From Pseudevernia furfuracea (taxonomy: Eukaryota > Ascomycota > Lecanoromycetes > Lecanorales > Parmeliaceae), in assembly GCA_022315425.1 (NCBI GenBank), contig JAIUPT010000020.1, positions 248,001 through 312,000 of the forward strand: DNA of 64,000 bases. The letters are read 5' to 3'. The translations under genes and the position numbers were made by a program. This document shows, one piece after another, positions 22,162-32,504 of this stretch (positions are counted from its first letter, which is position 1; each line of letters begins with the position of its first letter). The notes under the pieces were generated by a model that was not told where the DNA came from, ran no database searches, and saw only the letters and a list, made by a program, of their open reading frames with translations.

Positions 22162-23430
22162 CTAGACCCGCAAGGTCCCATCGCCATCCGAACCAACATT
22201 CTCAATCCCGTCGAGTAACCGTTCAAGGTCCAGTCCAATGCTCTCCCCAAATTCCACACCATCCTTAACTTCCCCAACCACATCCAGATCTCCTTCATCG
22301 TGCTTGTCAAGTAATACTCCTAGATCATGGGCCAAGAACAGACAGGAATAATGCCAGACGAAGCAAGGAGCAGACGAAGAGCTTGTATTCTCTGCACGCC
22401 ATTTTGGGACCACCTTCTCGAGGATGAGTCCTGTCACGAGCTTTGAAATCCATTTCTTCACTTCTTCGGGCTTTCGGTCGTTGCCAGGAGTTCGATCATA
22501 CCACCATATCCAACAGTTCACCAATCTCTGGACTCTGTGGGAAAGTTTCTCAATCACAATTTTGAGAACTGATCGAATCTCTGCTCGTGTGTTGGCTGGT
22601 TGTTCGTTGACGAGCTGAGATCGTGCCTCCCACGGAATACTGGTAGCATTGACCAATTCTCCGTACTCACTCCGGTCTTCCTCGTTCACGATGTCCGGCC
22701 GTTGGAAACCAAGACTCCTCAAGCATATCGCAGTCCGTCTCGCTATCTTCATCTTTGTGTATGACTTGGTCAAATCGATGTCCGCATCTAGACGATCTTG
22801 CATGTGTTGGAGGAATTTGATATTCCACGCGCCGTTGAACTCGTTGTTGTCGATCGTTTGCAACACTTCGAGAACCTGCTCATCGTATGCCCAGCCGTGA
22901 TCCCCTGGATTGTGAAAAAATTCCTCGGAGAGAGTGGCGTCTTTCAAGTGTTGTGATTGTGCCAGAGTCCTCTGTTTGCTGTCTCCAAAGAGCCATTTCC
23001 ATTCTGGGAATTGCTCGATCTCCATACCGCGGAAGACTGCATTTTCGTTCGCTCTGAAGATGCTTATGTTGATTGCGCTACTATTGATCAAGTTATGAAC
23101 AATTCTCAGGTGGGTGTGTTGCATCAACTTCAGGACCAAATCGGAAGGTAGCTTTTCGAATGGGGAAGGGCGCTGCTCTTGCCTCGTCAATGGCTGATGT
23201 TTTGCCTTATAAGTCTTCATCATCTTCCTCATTGTCCAAGCCACTCTCCTGATTTCAAGATCCCGTTTCTGCTGTCTCTTTTGGTGTTCTGTCTGCATGA
23301 ATCGTTTCGGCTGAGGTTCATATGGATCCTCTTCGTCGGAGTCGTGCAGGCTGGCGGCAAGTGCCGCCTGAAAAATATCGTCAGGTATCTGAGTGGAGTA
23401 CTCCATATCTATGAAGTCGCCTAAGACCAT
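22162..23430 (-). CDS. F-box-like protein of unknown substrate
   Basis: Single exon of 422 residues starting at ATG 23430. Residues about 90-135 (FEKLPSDLVLKLMQHTHLRI, then VHNLINSSAINISIF) match the F-box-like motif seen in many fungal proteins, where the Leu-Pro-x-Asp/Glu-Leu helix contacts Skp1. The rest is helical and lacks recognisable repeats. It could be an SCF ubiquitin-ligase adaptor, but the substrate-binding part gives no clue. Charged N-terminus with an acidic DSDEEDPYEP stretch. Family level only. Confidence 0.75.
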   Translation of the reverse strand: MVLGDFIDMEYSTQIPDDIFQAALAASLHDSDEEDPYEPQPKRFMQTEHQKRQQKRDLEIRRVAWTMRKMMKTYKAKHQPLTRQEQRPSPFEKLPSDLVLKLMQHTHLRIVHNLINSSAINISIFRANENAVFRGMEIEQFPEWKWLFGDSKQRTLAQSQHLKDATLSEEFFHNPGDHGWAYDEQVLEVLQTIDNNEFNGAWNIKFLQHMQDRLDADIDLTKSYTKMKIARRTAICLRSLGFQRPDIVNEEDRSEYGELVNATSIPWEARSQLVNEQPANTRAEIRSVLKIVIEKLSHRVQRLVNCWIWWYDRTPGNDRKPEEVKKWISKLVTGLILEKVVPKWRAENTSSSSAPCFVWHYSCLFLAHDLGVLLDKHDEGDLDVVGEVKDGVEFGESIGLDLERLLDGIENVGSDGDGTLRV

Positions 23431-26277
23431 GGCTGCGATATACTAGGAGTAAGATGAAGTAGTATATCTGCTGAAAAAGAGATCAGATCATGGATCTCAA
23501 GTCTTGAGAAGACTTTTCTGGATGAAAACTCTTACGTGAAACAGTCCAGATGCCTTGCTGATTACGTGTTGAGTCAAGGTCTAGTGATGAGGTAGTTCGG
23601 CTGATGATGTCCAAAGTACTCAAGGTGTGTGATGACCTCAAAGGGCCTGGGAAGAGCGTTGACGATGGATGAGGTGGCTAACAAGCAGTCAGTATCCTCA
23701 AGTCGAAACAAATCCGTGTATGCGTATATTTTTATATACGCTGAGGGAATGATCAATCGGGATAGGCTTACTGTAGTGGGTGAGAAGCTACTCTAGTGCT
23801 CGAGAGTAAACTCTGAGATGATTGCAACAATACTCGACGTGTGAAGTTTGCTGATGTATGATGACTGCTGAGAAGACGCTGGAGAAGAAGATGCTTGCGA
23901 ATGTCTGCGGTGAATGCTATCTTGTCTCAAACAAAGATCTTTATCGCACTCGGTGAATCCTGCCCAATACTAATAGTAAGAAGAGAAGACATTCCCCATT
24001 TCATGACATTTTTATACTCTTTACGAAATATTCCAATTTTTCTCTGACTCAAACAACCTTCTCATGCCAATCCTTAAAAAAAAATTCAATATATTGCAAT
24101 ATTTGATAGTCTGCCCAAATAAGGAAAGTACGTAGCCAAGCATGCCAAGACCCTCTTTTCTCTTCGAAATACATGGAATATTTTCAGGCTTGGGTCATCA
24201 AAACACTTTCCCGCTCACCCTAAATAGAGAAGCAGAGGTATGGCTCAAGGGAACCTCGAAGGATGGCTTCGGCAGTAGATCGCGTTCATACTGCAGACTT
24301 TGAAAAAAACAATCAATCCCCTTAGACACATCGTATCGTGCTTTAGAGACTCACACATGGAGACAAGACACGCACCAGTCCGAAGTATTATAGATTCCAC
24401 ATCCCCTTCTCCTTGACGAAAAAACGGGACTACTCTTCATACTCACTCCCTTTTTCACGCGCGCCAAATCCCATGCCCCCTAGCTTATTCTGCGAAAGGA
24501 AGCAGCAATGGAGAACTTCACACTCCGCACCCGCATCCCCACCAGCGTCCCTTGAAAACACGAGATATTCACCCTGAATCCGTCCTTCCTTTGATCACAT
24601 GGCAGGTTTCCGAAAGGGGTCATCGCAGCCATACTCGTCGCCGCCTTCCTCGCATATCTCCAATTCCTTGTGGTGCAGGCGCTGCGTGCGGAGTCTAGAA
24701 TATCCCTGCGATTTGCGAGTACAATGTAACAATCTGTCTCTGTTGCGCGGAGATTTTGCGGGGTGAAGTAGTGGTCGGGATTGTCGGCAAGACCACCGGC
24801 AATCTTTCATTCACTGATGAAACCATTATTCTATTCACGCAACGCTGATAAGCGACTCTCTTCCTCTCACATTCACTATTGAAGTGTCTCTGGAATTGGG
24901 TTCACTTTTTCTCGACAATACTTCCACGGTCGTCAAGTCCTAGGGTTAATCATCTCGTCCTGCATTCCCCAAGCTCTCAAAAACACACGTGCTCAACCCA
25001 CTGCTGAGTTCTCCCCGTCCTCACTCCACAAAACCGCCAACCTCCCGCTTCATCAAAGCATTTCAATTCCCCTGAGATCGTTCAAGCGCTGTAAAATTCT
25101 TGGTCTCTCCTTCCCATGGCAAAATTCCACTCCAGTCCTCTGAGCCGCAAGAGCGTGCTCGACCGGATGTCGGTTTTCCTCTCTTGAAGGCTACGTAGTA
25201 CGTTAGTAAATAAGAGTGGCGCTTCAAGTCGCTGCTGGCGTTGATAGGGGGTTAGGGAAGCCGTTGACTTATACGAGTCGGAGGATGTAGAGCAAGGTGT
25301 TCCCGAGTGATGATATTGCCGTTCCTGTTTTCTTGACATCGAGGAGTTTTTTGGGATCCCTTCCCAAAAAACTCCTAGAACATGGCGAATGTTTTGATAG
25401 AAGCTGATATAGGGCGTGGCCGCGGGTATGTCAATTTGGGACCCTGGCTTTGAAGAAGGAATCCTGGAGCGCCATAATGCCCTCTCAAGTCTGTGAGAAG
25501 ACGGCTTCGTTTGACCCTATTCCAATCGATCGCAGCGTCAAAAGCCAACAGCGAGAGAACGTCAGTTGTAGCATCGCTCTTATCGAATCCCATCGCATCG
25601 ACGGATACCCTGCCGCTTCCATTTATCGAGCAGCGTTCTGTCACTCACTTTGCAGACTCGTCGAGGCAAAAAGGGTGCAAGGGCTGTGCAAGCGATGTTA
25701 TTGGCGGGCGCCATGTCGGGACGCTAGCGATTGGTGCACAAAGTATACTTTACCTTACATCCAGCTGAGAACAAAGGAAGCGGAAAGCTGGGCTCATGCA
25801 AAGCTGATCATTGGTTCCGCCGTCAGTACACAAAAACAGGTCATACTTACAAAGGTACCTTAGTAAACTGTAGTACTGAGAGCAACTCTGAGCCCTCGAG
25901 ATGTCAAGTTCGAGATGAAGGATTTGGCTGAGGGCGGTACGTTTTGGTAAGCAATAATGGCGGAGAATTTTTATTTCTTACCATCGCACATCGACGTTGT
26001 CACGCAACGAATCCTGTAATTGTGAAACTCTTGTACCAGGTTTAGGAGGTAAGAAAAAAGGCTCGAGAAGATGTCAAAGGATTGATTGTCATGGCTATTG
26101 TTGCTCAAAACTTGATACTTGCGGGAATGATATCATAGCACCACCTAGCCTACTGCAGCGCAGAACTACCGCTGCTTGTTACCTTTGAGACGATTGCTTT
26201 CCATCATATCCATTCAACAGAATAATTTCCCTCGCCATCTCACCGCACCCCAGCTCCTTCCACGCAAAGGCACAGGC
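23431..26277. other. 2.8-kb stretch without a supported gene
   Basis: Searched on both strands. Several open frames of 60-140 codons occur (for example around 25082-25339 and 25375-25863) but lack ATG starts, motifs or a splice pattern. Composition varies from AT-rich (24000-24130) to mixed. A perfect inverted repeat sits at 25342-25376. Untranslated regions of the neighbouring genes probably take up part of this stretch. Confidence 0.5.
25342..25376. repeat. perfect 15-bp inverted repeat (hairpin)
   Basis: Arms AGGAGTTTTTTGGGA and TCCCAAAAAACTCCT separated by five bases. It lies outside genes; it could be a hairpin in a transcript or the joined ends of a small element. No direct repeat flank was noticed. 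Confidence 0.8.
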
Positions 26278-27379
26278 TTAAGGAATGGGCAAACGCGCCA
26301 ACGCCCTCTGGATCTCATCTTCAGTTCCCATATCTGGAAGCATGTACTGTGTCATGATATACACACGCTTGCAATACATGCGCATGTACATATGGGCAAC
26401 GTCGTCTTCGCTCACCTGTATTATCTGAGATATTCTGCTCAAAGGAAAAGAAGACCTCAGCAGGTGCGCTGGCCATGTACACGCAAGCCGCTGCAAGACT
26501 CGGCGATGCGTACTCCAGCCCATGGAACGGTGCTATATCCCACACTAAGCCTCCAATTCTCGCTGCCATCAGTTTGACGACATCATCCAAGCCGAGCATG
26601 ACACAGTAGCCAGAGCGAAGTTAGGCTTCGTTTTCGTTTCCACGAGGTGGCCAAACAAGGCTTTGGATGTTGAAAGCCTCGTCCAGTTCGTCTCGGATTT
26701 CGTCATCGATGACTTCCCTCAGATTCGTCAACAGCTCATAAGTGGCACGAACATGATGACCGTCGACGTCCCCTACCACTCCAGCTATTAAATGAGGAGC
26801 TCTGACGCAGCCCACGAGATTTGCAGCAATGAAAAGGCTCACAGCGACAATGCAGTGATCACTATGGTCCTGGAGGATAGCGTTTGAAGGTCCTGAGTCC
26901 AAGAGGTTGGCAAACAGACGCGCAGCAATACGGGCGACGCCCGACTGTAAGTCAAGCCGAGTACAACAGTCATGGAAGAGACGTCTCATCTCTTCCACAA
27001 AGTCTATCACGCCGTTGATCGGGCCATTCAAGATCTGACTCCGGACCGTCCCGGTTCGATTAGCATGGGCCAATTGGACCCCCATGATGCCGTGCTCGAG
27101 ACTAGAAGCCACCATGCCGCTCTCGAGGTGAGGAGGAGACTGCGTTAGAAAGAGGACACGTCGGCATAAGGGACAAGTATTGTTGGAGTGGAGCCATTGA
27201 GCGATGCATCCACTGCCCACGATGTGCCTACAGGACGGTAAGCGTATTGCAAGCTCGAGAAGGCCGGATTCCTGGCTCATCGTGCCGCAACTCTCCATGC
27301 AGATGACGCATGTCTGTTCCTCGGCAGACTCAACACGGTTGTGGACTTGTAAGAGTTGACGAAGGAATGCTTCGGCCAT
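26278..27379 (-). pseudogene. RING finger plus TFIIB-like cyclin repeats, reading frame broken
   Basis: ATG at 27379. Residues about 23-75 form a RING-type zinc finger: CVIC, CRHIVGSGCIAQWL, CPLC. A first cyclin/TFIIB-like repeat follows (helix VEEMRRLFHDCCTRLDLQSG, then VAVSLFIAANLVGCVRAP). The frame meets TAA at 26623-26621, yet after seven more codons the same frame continues with a second cyclin repeat (KLMAARIGGLVWDIAPFHGL, then SPSLAAACVYMAS). Near 26440 it slips by one base into another frame that carries ISQIIQVSEDDVAHMYMRMY and ends at 26278. TFIIB-type proteins have two such repeats in this order. So the locus is one ancestral RING-TFIIB-like gene carrying a nonsense codon and a frameshift. 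It is also possible that only the 252-residue upstream part is made. Confidence 0.7.
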
Positions 27380-27750
27380 GGCGTAGGGGTGACGGATCGT
27401 GGACGAAAGATTACGTGGATATGAGAAACTGACGATCTGTTAAAGTGAAATGAGAAGGACTTGGAGAGATTGAAAACAGGAGGGGACGGTAAATAGTATT
27501 TAACAGAGAGCTCCCCCGAAAGCGTGAGAGACTTGACACAAAGATCCTGTCCTGAAATGCCAAAGACTCAACACAATAGTCTTTGTGAAAGACTGGGTTG
27601 TGTTTTCTTGGCATTGTTCTTTGAGTGTAGCCTTCGCTTACTACTATTTCTTCCTTTGTTTGTAACTACTCTCTTTTGTGTTCGGCGTGCAGACAATTAC
27701 CCGATACACGAAGATGTCTAGTTTCCGCTGACGCCATCCCAGGCTTCGCA

Positions 27751-28056
27751 ATGTTGCTGATTGCGAAGATGAGAAACCTATGGTACCATGAATTGGTAGC
27801 GGATGCGGCCAGAGACCAAGAATCATTTTTGCATGCAAATTGGAAGCTGGTTGCTGAAGAGGAAAGAGACTATCTATTCGTCAATCAGAATGAGCGAGGA
27901 ACAGATTACCTTAGAGAAGTGACCATTTCCCGCGTAATCAGCGAATGGATTGCTGATCGACACCGATTCTTGCCTCTTCTTTCAGAACCATGGAGTAAAG
28001 ATGAACATGAGTTTGTGATTCAGTCAGCAAACCCCCGGTTATGCTCTTACCATTAA
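27751..28056 (+). CDS. hypothetical small protein or exon
   Basis: From ATG 27751 a 101-residue product runs to a stop at 28054-28056. It is charged and helical (LVADAARDQESFLHANWKL, VISEWIADRHRFLPLL) without membrane or zinc motifs. A pyrimidine tract and CCCAG acceptor lie just before the ATG, so this may be an internal or last exon of a gene whose first exon I cannot identify. No family recognised. An imperfect inverted repeat lies upstream at about 27555-27615. Confidence 0.4.
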   Translation: MLLIAKMRNLWYHELVADAARDQESFLHANWKLVAEEERDYLFVNQNERGTDYLREVTISRVISEWIADRHRFLPLLSEPWSKDEHEFVIQSANPRLCSYH

Positions 28057-28324
28057 GCAGCAGCTAGCCATATTGAGCCAACAGTCGGATACTTCAACAA
28101 ACAGAGAATCAACGCAAGATCAGACTTCAAAGGAGAAGTTCAAGTGACGGAGACCATGGAGTAAAGTGTTTCTGCCCTCATGTCTGCAGACCCTCAAATT
28201 GTCTACCGGAGTCATAGCCCAGTTGCCTGGGCTCAGTAAAGTCATCCTCAGCTCATCTTCTGCACACGCATTGCCTTCTTGTCCATCGACTAGTATTTGC
28301 TAAAGCTGCTCCTCTACCTGTTCT

Positions 28325-29515
28325 TCATTCTCCAGGGAAGCCGTTTCTCAGGTTATCGTATTTCGACTCCGGATATGTCAATGTGTTGTTACTGTGATCC
28401 ATTTGCTCCTTTCCGAGTACCAAACTCACCGCTCCGATCAGGCTTTCCGCGCCAACCTTATCCCCGCTACTCTCCCACCACATTGCACCTCCAAGTCCCT
28501 GCTCCTTAACGAAGCCAGACTTGTACTCAGCCATCTGCTTCGTATCGTAGCTCACCATAAGCCTTTTCTGCGAGTCATAGCTCCAACTCACGCCCAGTGC
28601 ACGATCGATCTCCTCCTGTGCACTGGGATGAGGCAATGCTTTGTAGTCCCAGACGCCTTGCTCCCAGCTACCTTCTCCCGTGCCGGAAAATGGCTTGCCA
28701 GGACCATCCGTCGAGGTGAAAGCTCGACCATAAAGCGGCATGCCTACAACAATCTTTGACTTGGCAATTCCGTGATTCACGTAGTAGTCAAGCGCTGTCG
28801 AAGTCGAGAAGGGCGTACTCGCCGGGTCATTCTTGCTCGGGAAAAGATTGGCTTGATGTCCAGCATTTGCGTCCCAGGAGCCAGCGTAGTCGTATGCCAT
28901 CAAGTTCCAGAAATCGAGATACTGGTCCATGGCTCTGAGATGCAATTTTTCGTAATTTTGGGGACCCGCTGGACAAGCTACGGTCAGTAGAGACTTGCCA
29001 TCCTCGTGACCCGACCTGCCCGAGTCAAGGGCGGCTCGAGTCTCTTTGAGCAAGTGGACAAAGTCTTGTGCTTCGGTGTCGCTTTTGGGATACTCCCAAT
29101 CAATATCTAAACCATCAAGTCCTAGATCCTTGACCAATTGTGCCGCAGACTTGGCGAACGTCGTCCTTCCCGCTGCAGTGGAAGCCGGCTGGGCGAAATT
29201 AGAAGAGTATGTCCATCCGCCAATAGACAGGAGGACTTTCAGATGTCGATGTTTCTTCTTCAGTAGAAAGAGTTGCTTGATGCAGCCGTAGACGTTTGTC
29301 CCAGAATCATTCCAAGAATCGCCTGGATAGTGCTTGTCCGTGTCTGACCAGGTATCTGTGAGGTAGACTTCACCGCTATCGGGCCCGACGTTCGCAAACG
29401 CGTAAAGGACGTGAGTGAGCTTGTCAGCTGGGAGGTCTTGTGGGTTGTGATTTCGCCCGTAGATGGCCCAATTCACAAAGTATGCAACAGCTTTGTAGCC
29501 GGTTTGACCTTCCAT
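28325..29515 (-). CDS. GH18 chitinase, intracellular ChiB-like
   Basis: Single exon; ATG at 29515 gives 396 residues. Glycoside hydrolase family 18 endochitinase, cleaving beta-1,4-linked N-acetylglucosamine. The barrel motifs are clear: KVLLSIGGWTYS (strand 3), DGLDIDWEYP with catalytic Glu141, MAYDYAGSWD and GMPLYGRAF. There is no signal peptide. The protein begins directly with GYKAVAYFVNWAIYGRN, as in the cytosolic/autolysis-linked ChiB group, whose length it matches. The frame is open for 21 codons further upstream but without an ATG. Cell-wall turnover or autolysis is the likely job. It borders the metabolite cluster but is not an obvious member. Confidence 0.95.
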   Translation of the reverse strand: MEGQTGYKAVAYFVNWAIYGRNHNPQDLPADKLTHVLYAFANVGPDSGEVYLTDTWSDTDKHYPGDSWNDSGTNVYGCIKQLFLLKKKHRHLKVLLSIGGWTYSSNFAQPASTAAGRTTFAKSAAQLVKDLGLDGLDIDWEYPKSDTEAQDFVHLLKETRAALDSGRSGHEDGKSLLTVACPAGPQNYEKLHLRAMDQYLDFWNLMAYDYAGSWDANAGHQANLFPSKNDPASTPFSTSTALDYYVNHGIAKSKIVVGMPLYGRAFTSTDGPGKPFSGTGEGSWEQGVWDYKALPHPSAQEEIDRALGVSWSYDSQKRLMVSYDTKQMAEYKSGFVKEQGLGGAMWWESSGDKVGAESLIGAVSLVLGKEQMDHSNNTLTYPESKYDNLRNGFPGE

Positions 29516-29920
29516 GCTGGCTGTAAGGTAGGAAGGGTTCGCTACTGGCTCGGCGCTGAAGTGCAAAAATGAGCTCAATCGAGGGAGTCGGTGGTCTGTG
29601 GATTCCAGGAAAACAGCGAGTAAACCGCAACCAAGGCATATGTAGAAAGCAAACAGCCGAGCCAGGATGGTAAATCAGGAAGGGTCACGCTCAGGACTTG
29701 CATGCAGCAATCCACTGAATCCTGTGGTCATGCGGGGCTGTTCGACCCCAAGGCGTGGCATGATTACGGTTGACCGTTGAGTTTGTCATGCATAAATATC
29801 CCTCTGCTCTTCTCATTAATACGAGGCAAAGTACAATAATAGCATTTGTGTCTAAATATTACCTCCATCGACCTAATGCGAAACAGCCCAGAGGGAATCA
29901 ATCGAAGACACCAGTGCATT

Positions 29921-31468
29921 CTAGTGCGGATGCGCTGCTAGAGGGTGCCGCCTCATGTACAGCGCTGAAGCGACCGCTATCACAACCCCCATCCCCGCCA
30001 ATCCTATACTGGTGTACCAACCGCTCCTGAACTGCCTGAGAAGATTAGTGCCATCCGGATCAATCTGCTTGGCCACCGTTCCCGCGATTCCCAGTCCCAA
30101 CGAAATTGAATAATTGGTAACCGTCAAGACTAGAGATGCGGCAATACCCTGATGTTCTTTGGGCACTGAGCCGCTGAGAAGGATGATGGCAGATGGAAAG
30201 CTCATGTCCATGCCGAACGGAATGATAAGAGTCGATACAAAAGTTTGACCCCAGTAGGTTTGGTCAATCGGCATAGTGGCTGAGAGGATTGGGGTAATGC
30301 AGAAAGCGACAAGAGCGAGGACCATGATATATGGTATCGGAACTTTGGATATTAGGAAGCCAGTCACAACCGAGGCAATGAATCCAGTGATGGCTGATGG
30401 AGAGTTCTCGGCTGAAGCCACAAGTGGCGAATGATGCCGGAGTTGTTGTAAGAACTGCCACATATAATACAGCCAAACGCCGAAGCTCGCCCAGCCTGCT
30501 GATGTTGCTGCGAGAACGAAGAGGACCGGGGCTGTGAGTGCCTTTACAGGAAGTAGTGGCTGTGAGACTCTGCCTTCGACAAAGACGAATATGGCTAGAG
30601 AAAGTGTGCCGAGGATGAGGAGAACGTAGACGTAAGGATCCGGCCAGCCTACAGTGGGGCCTTGATTCCAAGCGACATTGATCAGCACAAGGCCACTCAC
30701 TCCAGCGACCGCGCCCAGGTGGTCGAAGCGTGGCTTCACCTCAACCTGCTTCTCTATCGATTCGTTCGCGCGATCCGCTTCGGGGACGGTCCAAATCGTG
30801 GCGACCGCCATGATAAAGCAAACAATGCCCATGATCCAATAAGCCCATGCCCATGTTGCATATTGCGCAAGCAGCGAAGAAAATGTCGCCCCAAGGATAT
30901 AACCCCCGGGCGCACAGGCTCCGAAGAGGCTGAAGATCATGTTCTTTCGCATTCCGTTGGGGTACGTCGTCCCCAGCAGTGCCAACCCATTAGGTGTCAA
31001 AAATGCAGGACCCATGCCTTGGAACCCACGGGCAACGGTGAAGAAGATGTTGTTGGAGTAATAGCTTGCTCCGCAAAGCATGGACCATACTCCGTACCAA
31101 GTAAAGGCAGCTATGAATACACGCTTGTGCCCATACAGATCACCAAGACGTCCGGCAATCAGGATGAAAGTGCCTGCAGTCAAGCTGAAGGAGGCGATAT
31201 ACCAGCTTAGCTGCCCAGGATTCTTGACGTTGAAATGGTTTCCAATTACGTGAAGCGGTGCCAATCCTTGTCCAATACCCGCTTGGGTTAGTAATTGAGC
31301 AGCGATGATGGTTATGACGAAGGCGACCTCGTGAAGTAAAGAGAGTGGAGGTCTGTCGGATTTCAATGGGACACTTTCGCTCTCCAGACCGTTTTCCGAG
31401 CCTGGTGAAGGAGACGAAGCTGGATGTTGGACCTCGAGGCCGTCTGTTGAGAAGTGCTCGTCCGCCAT
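29921..31468 (-). CDS. MFS exporter, DHA2 (14-helix) family
   Basis: Single exon, 515 residues, ATG at 31468. Fourteen hydrophobic segments are readable. Signatures include the loop between helices 2 and 3 (LIAGRLGDLYGHKRVF) and motif C-like GACAPGGYILGATFSSLLAQ. The sequence VARGFQGMGPAFLTPNGLAL is typical of DHA2 drug/toxin exporters of the plasma membrane. It is the leftmost gene of the metabolite cluster and is on the same strand as the dehydratase and monooxygenase genes, so export of the product (self-protection) is the natural role. Its upstream region, 31469-32504, holds unusual short repeats. The substrate is inferred from position only. Confidence 0.9.
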   Translation of the reverse strand: MADEHFSTDGLEVQHPASSPSPGSENGLESESVPLKSDRPPLSLLHEVAFVITIIAAQLLTQAGIGQGLAPLHVIGNHFNVKNPGQLSWYIASFSLTAGTFILIAGRLGDLYGHKRVFIAAFTWYGVWSMLCGASYYSNNIFFTVARGFQGMGPAFLTPNGLALLGTTYPNGMRKNMIFSLFGACAPGGYILGATFSSLLAQYATWAWAYWIMGIVCFIMAVATIWTVPEADRANESIEKQVEVKPRFDHLGAVAGVSGLVLINVAWNQGPTVGWPDPYVYVLLILGTLSLAIFVFVEGRVSQPLLPVKALTAPVLFVLAATSAGWASFGVWLYYMWQFLQQLRHHSPLVASAENSPSAITGFIASVVTGFLISKVPIPYIMVLALVAFCITPILSATMPIDQTYWGQTFVSTLIIPFGMDMSFPSAIILLSGSVPKEHQGIAASLVLTVTNYSISLGLGIAGTVAKQIDPDGTNLLRQFRSGWYTSIGLAGMGVVIAVASALYMRRHPLAAHPH

Positions 31469-31755
31469 GACGAACGTAAAGGTGAGAGTCTGGGGAGTGT
31501 TGTGTTGGTTCTTCTGTAATTCTAGGCTCGAGTATTTGAATATAAGTTATTGAACAGTATTCTGAGTGCTTGCTTTCTTGGTATATTAGATATGAGACAT
31601 AAGATGTAGGTGGATTTTATTAGGAAGATGATTCTTGCTGTACTATGTCGAAAGGACAAGGAATAGATTGCTGATGACTTCTAGCATTACGTGATTTCTA
31701 TCAGCCTAGGTATCTCTCGTATCTCTCGATACTGAGACTGTCCACCCAAATTGTG

Positions 31756-31830
31756 AAGACAAGACAAGACAAGACAAGACGTGGTGTGATGTGATGTGAA
31801 AGGTGAGGTATGTAATGTAATGTAATGCTG
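31756..31830 (+). repeat. short tandem repeats AAGAC and GTGAT/ATGTA
   Basis: About four to five AAGAC units are followed by GTGAT and TAATG-type pentamers. Simple sequence upstream of the exporter gene. Confidence 0.8.
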
Positions 31831-32061
31831 TCTTTGTCTCTGAAGCATGATGCTCGGGTTTAACGTTCGCTCTTACGGTGACTCCGAGACGCCGAGTGCA
31901 CATTGCCAGGACGCGGGTAAGGACGTCATCGCTCATCCAAGACTTTCAGCCTCCATGAGTCTATAGGTCACTTGGCCTTTCTAAGGTAGTAAGCAGAGTA
32001 AGTAGGTACCTGGCCACTACCTACTTTACCTTAAGACTTCCTACTACTTTCTTTGCCCAAT

Positions 32062-32192
32062 GTCCGTAGCGTATTTTCTAGCTCCGTAGCGTGGCGCTAA
32101 ATCGCGGGGCGCATCTCAGGGCGTGTCCGTAGCGTGATGCCAAGTCCGTAGCGTGGTCCGTAAGGTAAGTGGTCCGTAGTGCGGTCCGTAGC
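32062..32192 (+). repeat. seven dispersed copies of TCCGTAGCG-like motif
   Basis: TCCGTAGCGT occurs four times and three variants follow (TCCGTAAGG, TCCGTAGTG, TCCGTAGCC), at irregular spacing of 15-45 bp, all in the same direction. The region lies between the exporter start and the dehydratase stop. It could be a degenerate minisatellite or a cluster of regulator sites for the exporter. Confidence 0.85.
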
Positions 32193-32504
32193 CTCCGCTG
32201 CCACCTAGGCCCAATGACTCGTGGCGTGGAGTTCTTGTTTACCACCTGGCACCATGTTGTACAATGCCGATGCCTTCTTGTCCCCTGGCGCGGCATCCGC
32301 TGCTTGAATATTGCCGTTCGCCGACAGCCTTGTGGCTGAGCTCTGCGCGGATCGCCAGCTGGTAGATAGCATTCAAGCGGCCTATCATCTTCGTGAACCT
32401 CTACAACGCAAGACCTTTTTTGTACCCGAATCAACCTCCATTCCAACCACGTGTGGCTTGAAAGATGTTATATGGCAGAAGTGGAGATGTATGTGGTTGT
32501 ATCC

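Noticed and set aside
25375..25863. Overlapping open frames on both strands
   Set aside because: No ATG-led product with motifs; codon pattern looks random.
26176..26577. 133-codon plus-strand open frame
   Set aside because: It is the antisense of the second cyclin repeat of the RING/TFIIB-like locus, which has the recognisable protein sequence.
27555..27615. Imperfect inverted repeat that could be a small transposon
   Set aside because: Arms match poorly beyond eight bases and no target-site duplication was seen.
29516..29639. An upstream first exon giving the chitinase a signal peptide
   Set aside because: The ATG-led frame there is Arg/Pro-rich without a hydrophobic core and does not join in a family-like way; the ChiB group starts at the GYKAVAYFVNW region.
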